Source: Alphaproteobacteria bacterium | Lineage (GTDB): Bacteria; Pseudomonadota; Alphaproteobacteria; DSM-16000; Inquilinaceae | NCBI GenBank assembly: GCA_028277405.1 | Contig: JANQGH010000098.1 | Coordinates: forward strand, 124,001 to 188,000 | Direction of reading: 5' to 3' | Length of the DNA stretch: 64,000 nucleotides | Part shown: in pieces, positions 50,707 to 60,275 of the stretch | How the letters are laid out: each line of letters begins with the position of its first letter | Position numbering within the stretch: position 1 is the stretch's first letter | Notes under the pieces: generated by a model | What the model saw: the letters and a program-made list of their open reading frames with translations, nothing else | Told to the model about the DNA's origin: nothing | Databases searched by the model: none | Made by a program: the position numbers and the translations under genes

Positions 50707-51420
50707 ATGGGCATCTTTTCGCGGCTAAGCGACATCATCAATTCCAACATCAACGCGATGCTGGACAAGGCGGAAAACCCGGAGAAGATCATCCGCCTGA
50801 TCATTCAGGAGATGGAAGACACGCTGGTCGAGGTCCGGGCGACCGCGGCGAAATCGATCGCCGAGAAAAAGGAGCTGGAGCGTAAGCGGTCCAGCCTGGA
50901 GGCGGACGCGGCGGAGTGGGCGCGGCGTGCCGAGTATGCGCTAAGCAAGGACCGCGAGGATTTGGCGCGCGGTGCCTTGCTGGCGAAACGGCGCGCCAAC
51001 GAGGCCGTCGGGGCCATCCAGGAAGAGCTGGACGCGCTTGAGGACGCGCTGACCAAGACCGGCTCGGATCTGGAGCGGCTGCAGGCCAAGCTGGATGAGG
51101 CGAAGGCCAAGCAGGCGGCATTGAACCGCCGGCGCGAAACGGCGCTGGGGCGTGAAAAGGTGCGCCGCCACCTGTATGACCCGCGGGTCGATGCCGCGCT
51201 CGATCGCTATGAGACGGTTCAGCGCAAGGTCGACGAAATCGAGGGCCGCGTAGAGGCGTTCGACCTCGGCGGCGCGCCCGCAGGCCGGCCAGACCAGCCG
51301 CAGACGCTGGACGGCGCCTTCGCCGAGCTGGAAACCGAAGGACAGATCGAGCAGGAGTTGGAGAAGATTCGCCGGCGGTTGAGCGGCACGCGCAGCGACG
51401 GCAACGGGGCGTCGGCGTGA
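50707..51420 (+). CDS. pspA: Phage shock protein A
   Basis: A 237-residue PspA/IM30 protein starting MGIFSRLSDIINSNINAMLD, with the amphipathic N-terminal helix, then the conserved KAENPEKIIRLIIQEMED and a long coiled coil. It binds stressed inner membrane as an ESCRT-III-like oligomer and, unstressed, inhibits PspF. ATG at 50707 follows GGAGAG; the longer frame begins in the promoter region. First gene of pspA-pspB-pspC. Confidence 0.95.
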   Translation: MGIFSRLSDIINSNINAMLDKAENPEKIIRLIIQEMEDTLVEVRATAAKSIAEKKELERKRSSLEADAAEWARRAEYALSKDREDLARGALLAKRRANEAVGAIQEELDALEDALTKTGSDLERLQAKLDEAKAKQAALNRRRETALGREKVRRHLYDPRVDAALDRYETVQRKVDEIEGRVEAFDLGGAPAGRPDQPQTLDGAFAELETEGQIEQELEKIRRRLSGTRSDGNGASA

Positions 51421-51467
51421 TCGCACCGCCCGACCAAGCCCACGCCGACGAGGGGAGGTGATCCGCA

Positions 51468-51707
51468 ATGGACGTCTTCTTCTTCGTACCGCTGGTGATC
51501 CTGATCGGCTTCGTGCTGCCGCTTTGGCTGATTCTCGATTACGTCAGCAAGTGGCGTTCGCGACGCATGCTCACCACCGAAGACCAACAGATCTTGACCG
51601 AGCTCTGGCGCAGCGCCCAGCAGTTCGAAGATCGGATCGAAACGCTTGAACGCATCGTGCTCTCCGATGCGCAATACAGGAAAAAAGATGACCATTCGAA
51701 ACCGTAA
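51468..51707 (+). CDS. pspB: Phage shock protein B
   Basis: A 79-residue protein with a single N-terminal membrane helix (FFFVPLVILIGFVLPLWLIL) and a charged helical tail with LTTEDQQILTELWRSAQQFEDRIETLERIV, the PspB pattern. With PspC it senses membrane damage and draws PspA away from PspF. AGGGGAGGTGA lies seven bases upstream. Its end overlaps pspC by 20 bases. Confidence 0.93.
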   Translation: MDVFFFVPLVILIGFVLPLWLILDYVSKWRSRRMLTTEDQQILTELWRSAQQFEDRIETLERIVLSDAQYRKKDDHSKP

Positions 51708-52113
51708 TGGCGGCGTGCCGCACCGGCTGTATCGAAACACGCGTGACGGCATCCTGTTCGGCGTCTGTGCCGGCATTGCCGACTTCATGAATGTCAGCCG
51801 CCTCGGCGTGCGGCTGATCTTTATCATCAGCCTGTTCTTCTTCTTTCCTTTCACCGTCATGGCCTACCTGGTGCTCGCCGTGTTCATGAAGCGGAAGCCC
51901 GACGAACCGGCGCTGCGCGACCCGAACGAGGAGCAGTTCTGGCAGTCAGTGACCTTGGAGCCGGGCGATACGTTGCGCGCTTTGCGGCACAGGTTTCGCC
52001 GATTGGATGGCCGGCTTGCCCACCTCGAACGCGAGATCACCTCGAAGGACTACGATTTGCGCCGGCAGTTTCACGACTTGGAGCGGAGCGAGCGCGGGCA
52101 GCCGGGTCCATGA
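51688..52113 (+). CDS. pspC: Phage shock protein C
   Basis: A 141-residue protein with the PspC domain LYRNTRDGILFGVCAGIADFMNVSRLGVRL at about 13-42 and membrane helices IFIISLFFFFPFTVMAYLVLAVF. The C-terminal helix with REITSKDYDLRRQFHDLE is typical. ATG at 51688, inside the end of pspB, has AGG upstream; an in-frame codon further up is less natural. Confidence 0.93.
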   Translation: MTIRNRNGGVPHRLYRNTRDGILFGVCAGIADFMNVSRLGVRLIFIISLFFFFPFTVMAYLVLAVFMKRKPDEPALRDPNEEQFWQSVTLEPGDTLRALRHRFRRLDGRLAHLEREITSKDYDLRRQFHDLERSERGQPGP

Positions 52114-52148
52114 CGACGGATGCCGAACCCTTGGCCTTGGAGATAACG

Positions 52149-52385
52149 ATGCCCATCAGACACGTGCATTTGACCGACCAGCAGGACGCGCTGGTCAGCG
52201 CGCTGGTCTCCAGCGGCCGATACCGGGATGCCGACGAAGTCCTGCTCGCCGGCCTTCGAATGATCGCCGAGCGCGAGGCGTGCGGTGCCAACGACAACGG
52301 GGCATTGCGGCCGGTCCACAGCGCCGCCCGCGCCATGCCGGACTGCTGGATCACGCAACTGCATCTCCCGTCCGGCACGGCCTAG
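52149..52385 (+). CDS. ParD-like antitoxin-family protein without a toxin partner
   Basis: A 78-residue protein. MPIRHVHLTDQQDALVSALVSSGRYRDADEVLLAGLRMIAERE fits the ribbon-helix-helix of ParD (beta strand, then helix SGRYRDADEVLLAGLR). The C-terminal 35 residues have no recognised antitoxin motif. ATG at 52149 follows GGAG; the frame also opens at 52110, overlapping the pspC stop. No ParE toxin follows, so it is either a psp-associated DNA-binding protein or a remnant. Confidence 0.62.
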   Translation: MPIRHVHLTDQQDALVSALVSSGRYRDADEVLLAGLRMIAEREACGANDNGALRPVHSAARAMPDCWITQLHLPSGTA

Positions 52386-52490
52386 ACGTCATCGGTTGCT
52401 TGTCTCGACGTCTGGGCCGCAGAAGCCTCATTCAATCTGTGTTACGAGTGATGTCCCGCAGATGCAGTTTCTGTTGTCAGGAGTTCTGCC

Positions 52491-53114
52491 TTGGACCAGG
52501 TCAAGACCGTCGACCAATTGCGCGCCATCATCCGCGAACCTTCGCCCGTCAGCGAAGCCAAGATTCTCGACCATCTGGACGATCAGGCGCTGGCGTTCAT
52601 CGCGCTGTCGCCGTTCGCGGTCTTGACCACGGCCAGCGTCGACGGGCGGCTGGAGGCATCACCGAAGGGCGACGCGCCCGGTTTCATCCGGGTGCAAAGC
52701 CCGACTTGCATCCTGCTGCCCGATCGTGTCGGCAACAATCTGGCGTTCGGTCTGCAGAACATCCTGGAAAACCCCAAGGTCGCCTTGCTGATCATGGTGC
52801 CGGGCACCAACGAAACCCTGAGGATCAGCGGCACGGCGGAAATCCTGGCCGATCCGGACGTGCTGAACAGCATGCAGGAGCATGGCAAGCCGGCCCTGCT
52901 GGCCATCAGGATCGCCATCGAGCGCAGCTTCTTCCATTGCGGCAAGGCCTACATGCGGTCCGGACTTTGGAAGCCGGAAACTTGGCCCGAACGACAGAGG
53001 GTTTCGTTTGGCAAGGTGATTTCTCGGCAACTGAAGGGCGGTGACGAGATGGAACACACCATCGACGAGAGGGTCGAACGTGTCTACGCGCCCTATAGCG
53101 AACCGAACAGGTGA
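52491..53114 (+). CDS. Pyridoxamine-phosphate-oxidase-family FMN protein
   Basis: A 207-residue split-barrel flavoprotein. FAVLTTASVDGRLEASPKGDAPGFIRV and ILLPDRVGNNLAFGLQNILENPKVALLIMVPG match the PPOX subgroup of about 200 residues, and SFFHCGKAYMRSGLW is the characteristic C-terminal segment. These proteins bind FMN or F420 and reduce small molecules. The TTG start at 52491 has AGGAG at a good distance and no alternative fits. Confidence 0.83.
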   Translation: MDQVKTVDQLRAIIREPSPVSEAKILDHLDDQALAFIALSPFAVLTTASVDGRLEASPKGDAPGFIRVQSPTCILLPDRVGNNLAFGLQNILENPKVALLIMVPGTNETLRISGTAEILADPDVLNSMQEHGKPALLAIRIAIERSFFHCGKAYMRSGLWKPETWPERQRVSFGKVISRQLKGGDEMEHTIDERVERVYAPYSEPNR

Positions 53115-53186
53115 ACTCGCCTCTGCCGCCCCCAATCACCTGGCCAACCGGCTCCTAGACCTAACTGCAATGGGAGAGATATCACT

Positions 53187-53600
53187 ATGATAAGCAAGGC
53201 AATGCTGGTGTCCGCTCTTCTAGTGATGACCGTCAGCATCGGCGTGGCGCACGCCGACGACGATGACTGGGTGGGGTTCTATACCGCCATTGATGCGCTG
53301 GACGGCTCGGTCGATCATCTTTCCATCGTCCAGAACAGCGACGGGACATACGACATCCGAATGACGTCGTCCGCGCTTGCTCTATGCACGCCGGACCAGA
53401 CCGCGGGCTGGATTGTCGCAACGGGTCGTCTTGTGGGCGGCAACCTGGTCCGCGAGAACGTCATGTTCGGCTGCGTGGGCACGGACGGTATGACGCCGAT
53501 GGCGGACGGGACCTACACGCGCGATCACGAGACTGAGATCCTGACCATAGAAGGCCCGCTCGATCGCTTGAATCACTACCACCCGGTACATGACGACTAA
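53187..53600 (+). CDS. Small exported protein of unknown function
   Basis: A 137-residue protein with a clear signal peptide (MISKAMLVSALLVMTVSIGVAHA) and a mature acidic domain of about 114 residues containing two Cys (ALCTPDQTAGW and MFGCVGTDG) that could form a disulfide. The pattern of short strands suggests a beta-barrel or lipocalin-like fold, but I do not recognise it. GGGAGAG lies upstream of the start. Confidence 0.65.
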   Translation: MISKAMLVSALLVMTVSIGVAHADDDDWVGFYTAIDALDGSVDHLSIVQNSDGTYDIRMTSSALALCTPDQTAGWIVATGRLVGGNLVRENVMFGCVGTDGMTPMADGTYTRDHETEILTIEGPLDRLNHYHPVHDD

Positions 53601-53653
53601 GGCTATCTAAGCACCTTTGTCGGTCCGAACGAGACCGTCACTGCAGGCTGTTG

Positions 53654-54580
53654 CTAGCGCGCCCTCGGGTGGGCCTTCCGATAAACCGCCAGCAATTGCT
53701 CTTGATCGACATCGGTGTAGCGCTGTGTGGTGCTCAGCGAGCTGTGGCCAAGCAGTTCCTGGATGGCGCGCAGGTCGGCGCCCCCGGCCAGCAGGTGGGT
53801 CGCGAAACTGTGGCGCAGGGCGTGGGGCGTGGCGTGTTCGGGCAGGCCGAGCAGGCCCCGCAGCCGGCGCATCTGGCGTTCGGCGACGGCCGGATTGAGA
53901 ACCCCGCCACGTGCGCCGCGAAAGATCGGCGCATCTGGGTCGAGGGCGACGGGGCAGGCCTCGACATAGTTCTCGACCAGCCGCGCCACGTCCGGCAGCA
54001 CAGGCACCATGCGCTGCTTGTCGCCCTTGCCCGTGATCGTGATGGCCTTGCCCAGCGGCACGTCCCGCTTGGCGACGGACAGGGCCTCCGACAATCGCAT
54101 GCCGCAGCCGTATAGCAGGCCAAACAGCGCTTGATCGCGCTTGCCGATCCAGCCCGCATCGCCTGCCGCCTCCACGACCGACAGGGCATCGCCTGCGGTC
54201 AGGGGTTTGGGCAGCGTGTCGGGCCGCTTGGGCGCGCGCAGGCCCGAGATGCCGGCGACGTGGACGATGCCGCGCCGATCCAGAAAACCGACGAGACTGC
54301 GCAGGCCGGAAAGCGACCGCGCGCGGCTGGTGATACCGGCACCTTGCGCGGCGCGCCTGGCCTGAAAGGCACGGAAGTCGGCAATCGTCAAATCGCCCAA
54401 CATGTTCAGCGAAACGGCCCCGCCCTTATGGTCCGCAATGAAGGCCAGGAACTGGTCGACATCGCCGCCATAGGCTCGCAGCGTGTGGGCCGACAAGTTG
54501 CGCTCGACCGACAGCCAGCGGCGCCACGCATTCAAGGCATTGAGAAGATCGTCCGCTACCGCAAAGGCGGTGTCGACCAC
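53654..54580 (-). CDS. xerC: Tyrosine recombinase XerC
   Basis: A 308-residue site-specific recombinase. SAM-like N-terminal domain (WLSVERNLSAHTLRAYGGDVDQF) and a catalytic domain with Arg in GCGMRLSEAL, Lys in ITGKGDKQR, HALRHSFATHLL (His and Arg), LGHSSLSTTQRY with the nucleophilic Tyr. The length and the neighbouring DUF484 gene favour XerC, acting with XerD at dif to resolve chromosome dimers. The GTG start is four bases after the DUF484 stop. Confidence 0.94.
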   Translation of the reverse strand: MVDTAFAVADDLLNALNAWRRWLSVERNLSAHTLRAYGGDVDQFLAFIADHKGGAVSLNMLGDLTIADFRAFQARRAAQGAGITSRARSLSGLRSLVGFLDRRGIVHVAGISGLRAPKRPDTLPKPLTAGDALSVVEAAGDAGWIGKRDQALFGLLYGCGMRLSEALSVAKRDVPLGKAITITGKGDKQRMVPVLPDVARLVENYVEACPVALDPDAPIFRGARGGVLNPAVAERQMRRLRGLLGLPEHATPHALRHSFATHLLAGGADLRAIQELLGHSSLSTTQRYTDVDQEQLLAVYRKAHPRAR

Positions 54581-54584
54581 CAGG

Positions 54585-55310
54585 TCACCTGCCGACGTGC
54601 AGCCATGAGCGGATAATGCGCTCGGTCACCCGGCCCAGAAAGCCGATCAGGTCCGCCCGCATGCCGGGATGGAACATGTCCGCGTCGCGACTGCCCAGGG
54701 CCAACAGGCAGGGCGGGCTTTCCGGCGATATGGTCAGGCGGACCAGCGCCTGGCTCGCCACCAGACCGGCGCCGCTGCCGAAAACACTGTCGTCACCAGT
54801 CGCCTTCGTCTCCAACACGACGTCCCGGCCATCGGTCAGATGGTCGAGGAAACCGGCATCGACCAGCCGGACACCGTTGGCGACCGCCGCCGGGCCAAGC
54901 TCGCTGCCGTCGCTTTCGACCAGCAGGCAGGCCACATCCACGTCCAGCAGCACGGCAAGGTCGTTGCCGATGATCTGGATCAGCTCTTCGAAACTGGCCG
55001 CATCAAGCAGGAACAGGATCGCCGTTTGAACCCTCTGCAGGCTGCTCTCGTTGGCCCGCGCGGTGCTGACGATGTCCTTCTGGCCTTGTTTCAGCCGGCC
55101 GACCTCGTTGCGCAGCCGATCGACCATGAAGCTTTGCAGGTCGATGATGCCGTCCGGCCGCGGCCGTACCTCCTGGGCCTTGATCATGTGGGCCAGCACG
55201 TCGGGCCGGCCTCGCAGGAAGTCTGGATGGGCGACGAGATAGTCGGCCACCTTGTCCTCTGTCAGCGATCCATCGTCCGCAACCGGATGGACCTTGTCTT
55301 CCTGCCCCAT
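54585..55310 (-). CDS. DUF484 family protein
   Basis: A 241-residue protein with VADYLVAHPDFLRGRPDVLAHM at about 21-42, a coiled-coil region (MVDRLRNEVGRLKQGQ), then a GAF-like domain (SFEELIQIIGNDLAVLLDVDVACLLVE). DUF484 genes regularly precede xerC in proteobacteria; the function is unknown. It is followed closely by xerC and lies 21 bases after fsa on the same strand. Confidence 0.9.
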   Translation of the reverse strand: MGQEDKVHPVADDGSLTEDKVADYLVAHPDFLRGRPDVLAHMIKAQEVRPRPDGIIDLQSFMVDRLRNEVGRLKQGQKDIVSTARANESSLQRVQTAILFLLDAASFEELIQIIGNDLAVLLDVDVACLLVESDGSELGPAAVANGVRLVDAGFLDHLTDGRDVVLETKATGDDSVFGSGAGLVASQALVRLTISPESPPCLLALGSRDADMFHPGMRADLIGFLGRVTERIIRSWLHVGR

Positions 55311-55331
55311 GATTCTGTCGGACCCCGTCGG

Positions 55332-56021
55332 TTAGGCTGGCTTGCGCAGCGGCTCGACCTCGCTGCCGAGAATCGATTGGCCCGTCTTGGCCCAATCGGC
55401 CAGGAAGGCTTCCAGCCCCTTGTCGGTCAGCGGATGCTTGAACAGTTGGCGGATGACCGACGGCGGCATGGTCGCGACATGGGCGCCCAGCTTGGCGGCG
55501 TCGGCCACTTGTCGGGGCCCACGGATCGAGGCGACCAAGACTTCCGTCGTCAGGGCCGGATAGCGGCTGTAGATCTCGACGATGTCCGCGATCAAGGCCA
55601 TGCCGTCGAAGGAGATATCGTCCAGCCGGCCGACGAACGGTGAGATGAACGTTGCGCCCGCCTTGGCCGCCAGCAGGGCCTGGCTGGCGGAGAAACACAG
55701 GGTGACATTGACCATCGTGCCCTCGTCGGACAGGGCCTTGCAGGTTTTGAGCCCGTCGACGGTCAGCGGCACCTTCACGGCGATGTTGGGCGCGATCTTG
55801 GCCAGATGGCGTCCTTCGGCCAGCATCGTGGCATGGTCCGTGGCTGTCACCTCCGCGCTGACCGGGCCGGACACGACCTCGCAGATCTCGGCGATCAGGT
55901 CGAGAAAGCTTTTGCCGGATTTGGCAACCAGCGACGGGTTGGTCGTGACGCCGTCGAGCAGGCCGGTCGATGCCAGGTCAACAATCTCGCCCAGATCGGC
56001 TGTGTCGATGAAAAACTTCAT
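55332..56021 (-). CDS. fsa: Fructose-6-phosphate aldolase / transaldolase-like protein
   Basis: A 229-residue TIM-barrel aldolase starting [36 protein letters not shown]; the Schiff-base Lys is in [13 protein letters not shown] and the FSA signatures [11 protein letters not shown] and [11 protein letters not shown] follow. Short transaldolases of this group may act as fructose-6-phosphate aldolase or as TalC. An open frame extends far upstream, but ATG at 56021 gives the standard N terminus. It is divergent from priA. Confidence 0.93.
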   Translation of the reverse strand: MKFFIDTADLGEIVDLASTGLLDGVTTNPSLVAKSGKSFLDLIAEICEVVSGPVSAEVTATDHATMLAEGRHLAKIAPNIAVKVPLTVDGLKTCKALSDEGTMVNVTLCFSASQALLAAKAGATFISPFVGRLDDISFDGMALIADIVEIYSRYPALTTEVLVASIRGPRQVADAAKLGAHVATMPPSVIRQLFKHPLTDKGLEAFLADWAKTGQSILGSEVEPLRKPA

Positions 56022-56105
56022 GATCCTCAATTCCCCGATAAAGTCGGTTCGTGCCGGGCGCCGCACAGTCGAATCGTCCGGTCGCTGTTGAACGAAGTGT
56101 ACCGG

Positions 56106-58319
56106 ATGGCCCCGACCGATACCACAGCCGAACCGCCAGCCGCCATCAAGACGCATGGTGACCGGGTGCGCGTGCTTCTGCCCTTGCCGTTGGCTGAGGC
56201 ATACGACTATCGCGTGCCCGGCGGCATGATCGTCGATGCCGGCAGCTTCGTCAGCGTGCCGCTCGGTCAGCGCCTGGTCGCAGGGGTCGTCTGGGGAGAC
56301 GGCAGCGGTGCCGTGGACGAGAGCCGGCTGCGCGACATCGACGCAGTGCTCGACGTTCCGCCCATGGCCGACGCGATGCGGCGCTTTGTCGATTGGGTGG
56401 CCGACTACACGGTCAGCGCCCCGGGATCGGTCCTGCGCATGGCCATGTCGGTGCCGGCCGCGCTGGAACCGCCCGCGCCCCTGATCGGCTATCTCGCGGC
56501 GCCCGATCCGCCGGAGGACACACGGCTGACCCCGGCCAGACGCCGGGTGCTGGACCTGCTTGCCGACGGGCCGCCGAGACAGGCGCGCGAGTTGGCGCGC
56601 GAAGCCGGCTGCGGCACGGGGGTGGTCAAGGCGATGGTCACGGCCGGACTGCTGCAGCCGGTCGAGATGAGACGGCCGCCACCGCCCGCGCCTCAGCCTG
56701 GGCGCGCCGGCCCCGCGCTCAGTCCCGCGCAAACGGAGGCCGCCGCCTCACTGCAGGAAGCGGTCCGACAGGGGACCTACAGCGCGACGCTGCTTGACGG
56801 GGTCACCGGGTCGGGCAAGACAGAAGTCTATTTCGAGGCGCTGGCCGAGGCGCTGCGGTGCGGTCGACAAGTCCTTGTGTTGTTGCCGGAGATCGCCTTG
56901 TCGCCCCAATGGCTGGACCGGTTCGCCGAACGGTTTGGTGTGCGCCCGACCGAATGGCATTCCGACGTGGGCGGGACACGACGGCGGGCGAACTGGCGCG
57001 CGGTTGCGGAGGGCGAGGCCAGGGTGGTGGTTGGCGCGCGCTCGGCGCTGTTCCTGCCGTTCTCGGAACTCGGCCTGATCATCGTCGATGAGGAGCATGA
57101 GGGCGCCTACAAGCAAGAGGACGGCGTCATCTATCATGCGCGCGACATGGCCGTGATGCGCGCGCACCTTGCCGACATCCCGATCGTCCTGGTCTCGGCG
57201 ACCCCCTCGATCGAAAGCCGGGTCAATGTCGAGCGCGGGCGCTATCAGGCCTGCCACCTGCCGGATCGCTTCGGTGGCGCGCAGCTGCCCGAGGTCGAGG
57301 CGGTCGATATGAGGCAGAGCGCGCCGCCGACCGGCCGTTTTCTGTCGCCCCAGATGCTGGAGGCGCTGGTCGACACGCTGGGGCGCGGCGAGCAGGCCAT
57401 GCTGTTCCTGAACCGTCGCGGATACGCGCCGCTCACTGTCTGCCGATCTTGTGGCCACCGTTTCGAATGCCCCAATTGCAGCGCCTGGCTGGTTGACCAC
57501 CGATTGCGCGGCCGGCTGATCTGTCATCATTGCGGCTTCACCGCCCGGCATCCGCCGGAATGCCCGGTTTGCGCGGCCGTTGACAGTTTGGTGCCCTGCG
57601 GCCCCGGTGTGGAGCGCATTGCCGAGGAGGTTGACGCGTCATTGCCAGGTGCCAGGTGGACGGTCGTGACCTCCGATACCGTGCCGGGGCCAAAAGCGAT
57701 GACTCAGCTGGTGGCTGACATGGCGGCCGGCGAGATCAACCTGCTGATCGGCACCCAGATCATTGCCAAGGGCCACCATTTCCCCAGGCTGACCCTGGTC
57801 GGCGTCGTGGATGCCGATCTGGGCTTCAACAATGGCGATTTCCGCGCCTTCGAACGCACCTATCAGCTTCTGCATCAGGTCGCCGGGCGGGCCGGGCGCG
57901 AGAGCCTGCCGGGCCGGGTCCTGCTGCAAAGCTACGAGCCGGAAAATCCGGTACTTCAGGCGCTGATCGACCACGACCGAGACCGGTTCTTCGAGGGTCA
58001 GATCGAAGCGCGTCGTCGCGCCGGGCTGCCACCGTTCGGCAGGCTTGCAGCCCTGATCGTCTCAGGCCGGGATCGCCACCAGGCCGATCAGGCGGCGCGG
58101 ACGCTCGGGCAAACGGCGCCACGCGCGGAGGGTGTCGAGATCATTGGGCCGGCCGAGGCGCCTCTGTCTCTGTTGCGCGGCCGTTTCCGGCGGCGCCTTC
58201 TGGTCAAGGCACGGCGTTCGGCGCCCATACAGGGCCTGATCCGCGACTGGCTGTCACGGGCGAACCTGCCGTCCTCCGTCCGTGTCTCTGTTGATGTGGA
58301 TCCTTACAGCTTTCTCTAG
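56106..58319 (+). CDS. priA: Primosomal replication restart helicase PriA
   Basis: A 737-residue superfamily 2 helicase. N-terminal DNA-binding domain, a winged-helix insert (about 145-185), helicase core with [14 protein letters not shown] (motif I), [14 protein letters not shown] (motif II), and two Cys pairs around [17 protein letters not shown] and [17 protein letters not shown] that bind zinc. It rebuilds replication forks by loading DnaB. ATG at 56106 is chosen since upstream sequence belongs to the fsa promoter region. Its end overlaps the convergent yceI by four bases. Confidence 0.96.
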   Translation: MAPTDTTAEPPAAIKTHGDRVRVLLPLPLAEAYDYRVPGGMIVDAGSFVSVPLGQRLVAGVVWGDGSGAVDESRLRDIDAVLDVPPMADAMRRFVDWVADYTVSAPGSVLRMAMSVPAALEPPAPLIGYLAAPDPPEDTRLTPARRRVLDLLADGPPRQARELAREAGCGTGVVKAMVTAGLLQPVEMRRPPPPAPQPGRAGPALSPAQTEAAASLQEAVRQGTYSATLLDGVTGSGKTEVYFEALAEALRCGRQVLVLLPEIALSPQWLDRFAERFGVRPTEWHSDVGGTRRRANWRAVAEGEARVVVGARSALFLPFSELGLIIVDEEHEGAYKQEDGVIYHARDMAVMRAHLADIPIVLVSATPSIESRVNVERGRYQACHLPDRFGGAQLPEVEAVDMRQSAPPTGRFLSPQMLEALVDTLGRGEQAMLFLNRRGYAPLTVCRSCGHRFECPNCSAWLVDHRLRGRLICHHCGFTARHPPECPVCAAVDSLVPCGPGVERIAEEVDASLPGARWTVVTSDTVPGPKAMTQLVADMAAGEINLLIGTQIIAKGHHFPRLTLVGVVDADLGFNNGDFRAFERTYQLLHQVAGRAGRESLPGRVLLQSYEPENPVLQALIDHDRDRFFEGQIEARRRAGLPPFGRLAALIVSGRDRHQADQAARTLGQTAPRAEGVEIIGPAEAPLSLLRGRFRRRLLVKARRSAPIQGLIRDWLSRANLPSSVRVSVDVDPYSFL

Positions 58320-58873
58320 TTTGCTGCGTCGGCGACGATACCGATGGTGATGGTCACCTCGTGGGAGACCGGATCGTTGGCGGCCCACTGACCATGCCCC
58401 ACATCGAAGTCGATCCGGTTGATCACCAGTTCGCCAATCGCGTGGGCGCGGCCGCCCTCGATCGCGAGCGTAAAGGGCAGGGAGACCTGCTGTGTCACGT
58501 CCCGGATCGTAAGGTCGCCAACCGCTGCGAACGCGCCGTCTCCTTCGACCGCGAAACCGTTGGCGGTGAACCGGGCGGTCGGATACTCCGCGACATAGAA
58601 AAGATCGATGCCGCGAATGATGTCGTCGCGCTGGGGATTGTCGGTGTCCAGGCTGCTCATGTCGATTTGGACGTCGATTGTTGCGGCCGCCGGATCGTCC
58701 GGGTCGAAGGTGATGGCGGCATCGAAGTCCAGGAACTCGCCCTCGAACGCCACGCCGTTCTGATGGCCGATGATGCCCAGTACGCTCTCGTCATGGATGA
58801 CGGTCCAGTCGGCGGCTTGCGCGCCGAGCGAGGTCGTCAAGGCCGCGGCGGCGACAAACATGGTAAATTTCAC
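58316..58873 (-). CDS. YceI-family periplasmic lipid-binding protein
   Basis: A 185-residue protein with signal peptide (MKFTMFVAAAALTTSLGAQA) and the YceI lipocalin-like beta barrel: DWTVIHDESVLGIIGHQNGVAFEGEFLDFDAAITFDP and PTARFTANGF. YceI proteins bind isoprenoid chains such as quinones. It is the last gene of a minus-strand set with cytochrome b561 and a second YceI. Confidence 0.9.
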   Translation of the reverse strand: MKFTMFVAAAALTTSLGAQAADWTVIHDESVLGIIGHQNGVAFEGEFLDFDAAITFDPDDPAAATIDVQIDMSSLDTDNPQRDDIIRGIDLFYVAEYPTARFTANGFAVEGDGAFAAVGDLTIRDVTQQVSLPFTLAIEGGRAHAIGELVINRIDFDVGHGQWAANDPVSHEVTITIGIVADAAN

Positions 58874-58917
58874 GGGGGGCGTTCCTCGTTCTTCGAAGAT
58901 GTACGGCGACAGGTCGG

Positions 58918-59490
58918 TCAGACCTGCGTGCCTGGCAACATGCGTTTCAGCGTGTCGTCCTTTAGGACAAAATGGTGTTTAGCGGCCCCAACCACATGCA
59001 ACACCAGAAGCGCGATGAACACGAAACCCAAGGTCGCGTGCAGCCGGATCATCGCCCCCTCCAACTGTTCGTTCGGCCCCGTAAGGTGGGGCAGTTCGAC
59101 GACGCCATAGAGAACCGTCGGAATCTGCCAGGGCGAGGCCGAAACCATGATCCAGCCGACGACCGGCATGGCGATCAACAAAAGGTAAAGGGCGACATGG
59201 GTCAACCTGGCCGCCCATCGTTCCCAGGCCTTGAGGTTTTCTGGCAAGGGCGGTACCGGATTGATCCAGCGCCACACCAGGCGCAAGACCGCCAGGACAA
59301 GGATGGTGAAGCCGACGCTCTTGTGAAGCTGATAGGCGGCGAACTGGTTCAGCCCCAGCAACCGTCCGTCGGGTGCCATGTTCTCCATGGCGATGCCGAA
59401 CCCCAGCATGAAGATCACGGCAATGGCCAGCACCCAGTGAAACAGCATGGCGAGGCTGCCATAGCGGCGTGGTGTGTTGCGCAGTCCCAT
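58918..59490 (-). CDS. Cytochrome b561-family membrane protein
   Basis: A 190-residue four-helix protein (YGSLAMLFHWVLAIAVIFML, AAYQLHKSVGFTILVLAVLRLVWRW, THVALYLLLIAMPVVGWIM, MIRLHATLGFVFIALLVLHVVGAAKHHF). Helix His residues suit two b haems. It transfers electrons between quinol and periplasmic partners or superoxide. Lying between two yceI genes, it likely works with them. Confidence 0.92.
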   Translation of the reverse strand: MGLRNTPRRYGSLAMLFHWVLAIAVIFMLGFGIAMENMAPDGRLLGLNQFAAYQLHKSVGFTILVLAVLRLVWRWINPVPPLPENLKAWERWAARLTHVALYLLLIAMPVVGWIMVSASPWQIPTVLYGVVELPHLTGPNEQLEGAMIRLHATLGFVFIALLVLHVVGAAKHHFVLKDDTLKRMLPGTQV

Positions 59491-59524
59491 GACAGTGTCC
59501 CGACGGATCGTTGCGGCCTCAGGC

Positions 59525-60100
59525 TTACTGAGGCTGGATCACTTCGGCTTCGATGATCACGGCGACCTCGTCGCCGATGGCGGGTACGCCGAAATCGATG
59601 CCCCAGTCTGATCTGTTCAACGTTGCCGTCGCCGAAAACCCGGCGGTCGGCGTCTCAAAAAACGGATTTGGTCCAAGCTGGTTCAGCGTGACGTCCAGGG
59701 TCACCGGGTTGGTTGTCCCCAGCATGGTCAGATCACCGGTGACCTCGGCTGTATTCTCGCCCGTAACGTTGACCGAGGTACTCTCAAACGCAATCGACGG
59801 ATTGTTCGCAACGTCGAAGAAATCGTCTGACGCCAGGTGCGCGTCGCGGTCGGCATAACGCGTGTCGACACTGGCAGGGTCAATGGTGACCGATACGCTG
59901 GAATTGGCCGGGTCGTCCTGGTCCAGCAGGACCGTGCCGTCAAACTCTGTGAACACCCCGTACATCGTCGCAAAGCCCAGGTGATCGACGGTGAAGCCAA
60001 TCATCGTATGGGCGTGGTCGAACTGCCATTCCTCCGCCGCGAGGGCCGGTGCCGAGGCCAGGATCGTTGCCGCCACCAATGTCGTCGTCAGTCGTGTCAT
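59525..60100 (-). CDS. Second YceI-family periplasmic protein
   Basis: A 191-residue exported protein (MTRLTTTLVAATILASAPALA) with EEWQFDHAHTMIGFTVDHLGFATMYGVFTEFDGTVLLD, TRYADRDAHLASDDFFDVANNPSIAFES and SDWGIDFGVPAIGDEV, a closer match to E. coli YceI than its neighbour at 58316. ATG at 60100 begins the signal; an upstream frame extension is hydrophilic. It is 34 bases upstream of the cytochrome b561 gene. Confidence 0.93.
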   Translation of the reverse strand: MTRLTTTLVAATILASAPALAAEEWQFDHAHTMIGFTVDHLGFATMYGVFTEFDGTVLLDQDDPANSSVSVTIDPASVDTRYADRDAHLASDDFFDVANNPSIAFESTSVNVTGENTAEVTGDLTMLGTTNPVTLDVTLNQLGPNPFFETPTAGFSATATLNRSDWGIDFGVPAIGDEVAVIIEAEVIQPQ

Positions 60101-60275
60101 GCCTTCTGTTCCCGGTTCAGTGATGATGAGATCATGCGCCGCAGTGCCGCACCCGATCGAAATAGGTGTGGCGATGTCCCCTGGCAGCAACCTGGGCAGG
60201 AACAGTTTGTATCAACGTGGGCGACAATAAGTCTCAGTTTGATAATTTTGTTTCAAGACGCGCCAAGGTCTCACC

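Noticed and set aside
52386-52490. Possible ParE toxin after the ParD-like gene
   Set aside because: Only about 100 bases before the next gene and no open frame of toxin length; no toxin is encoded here.
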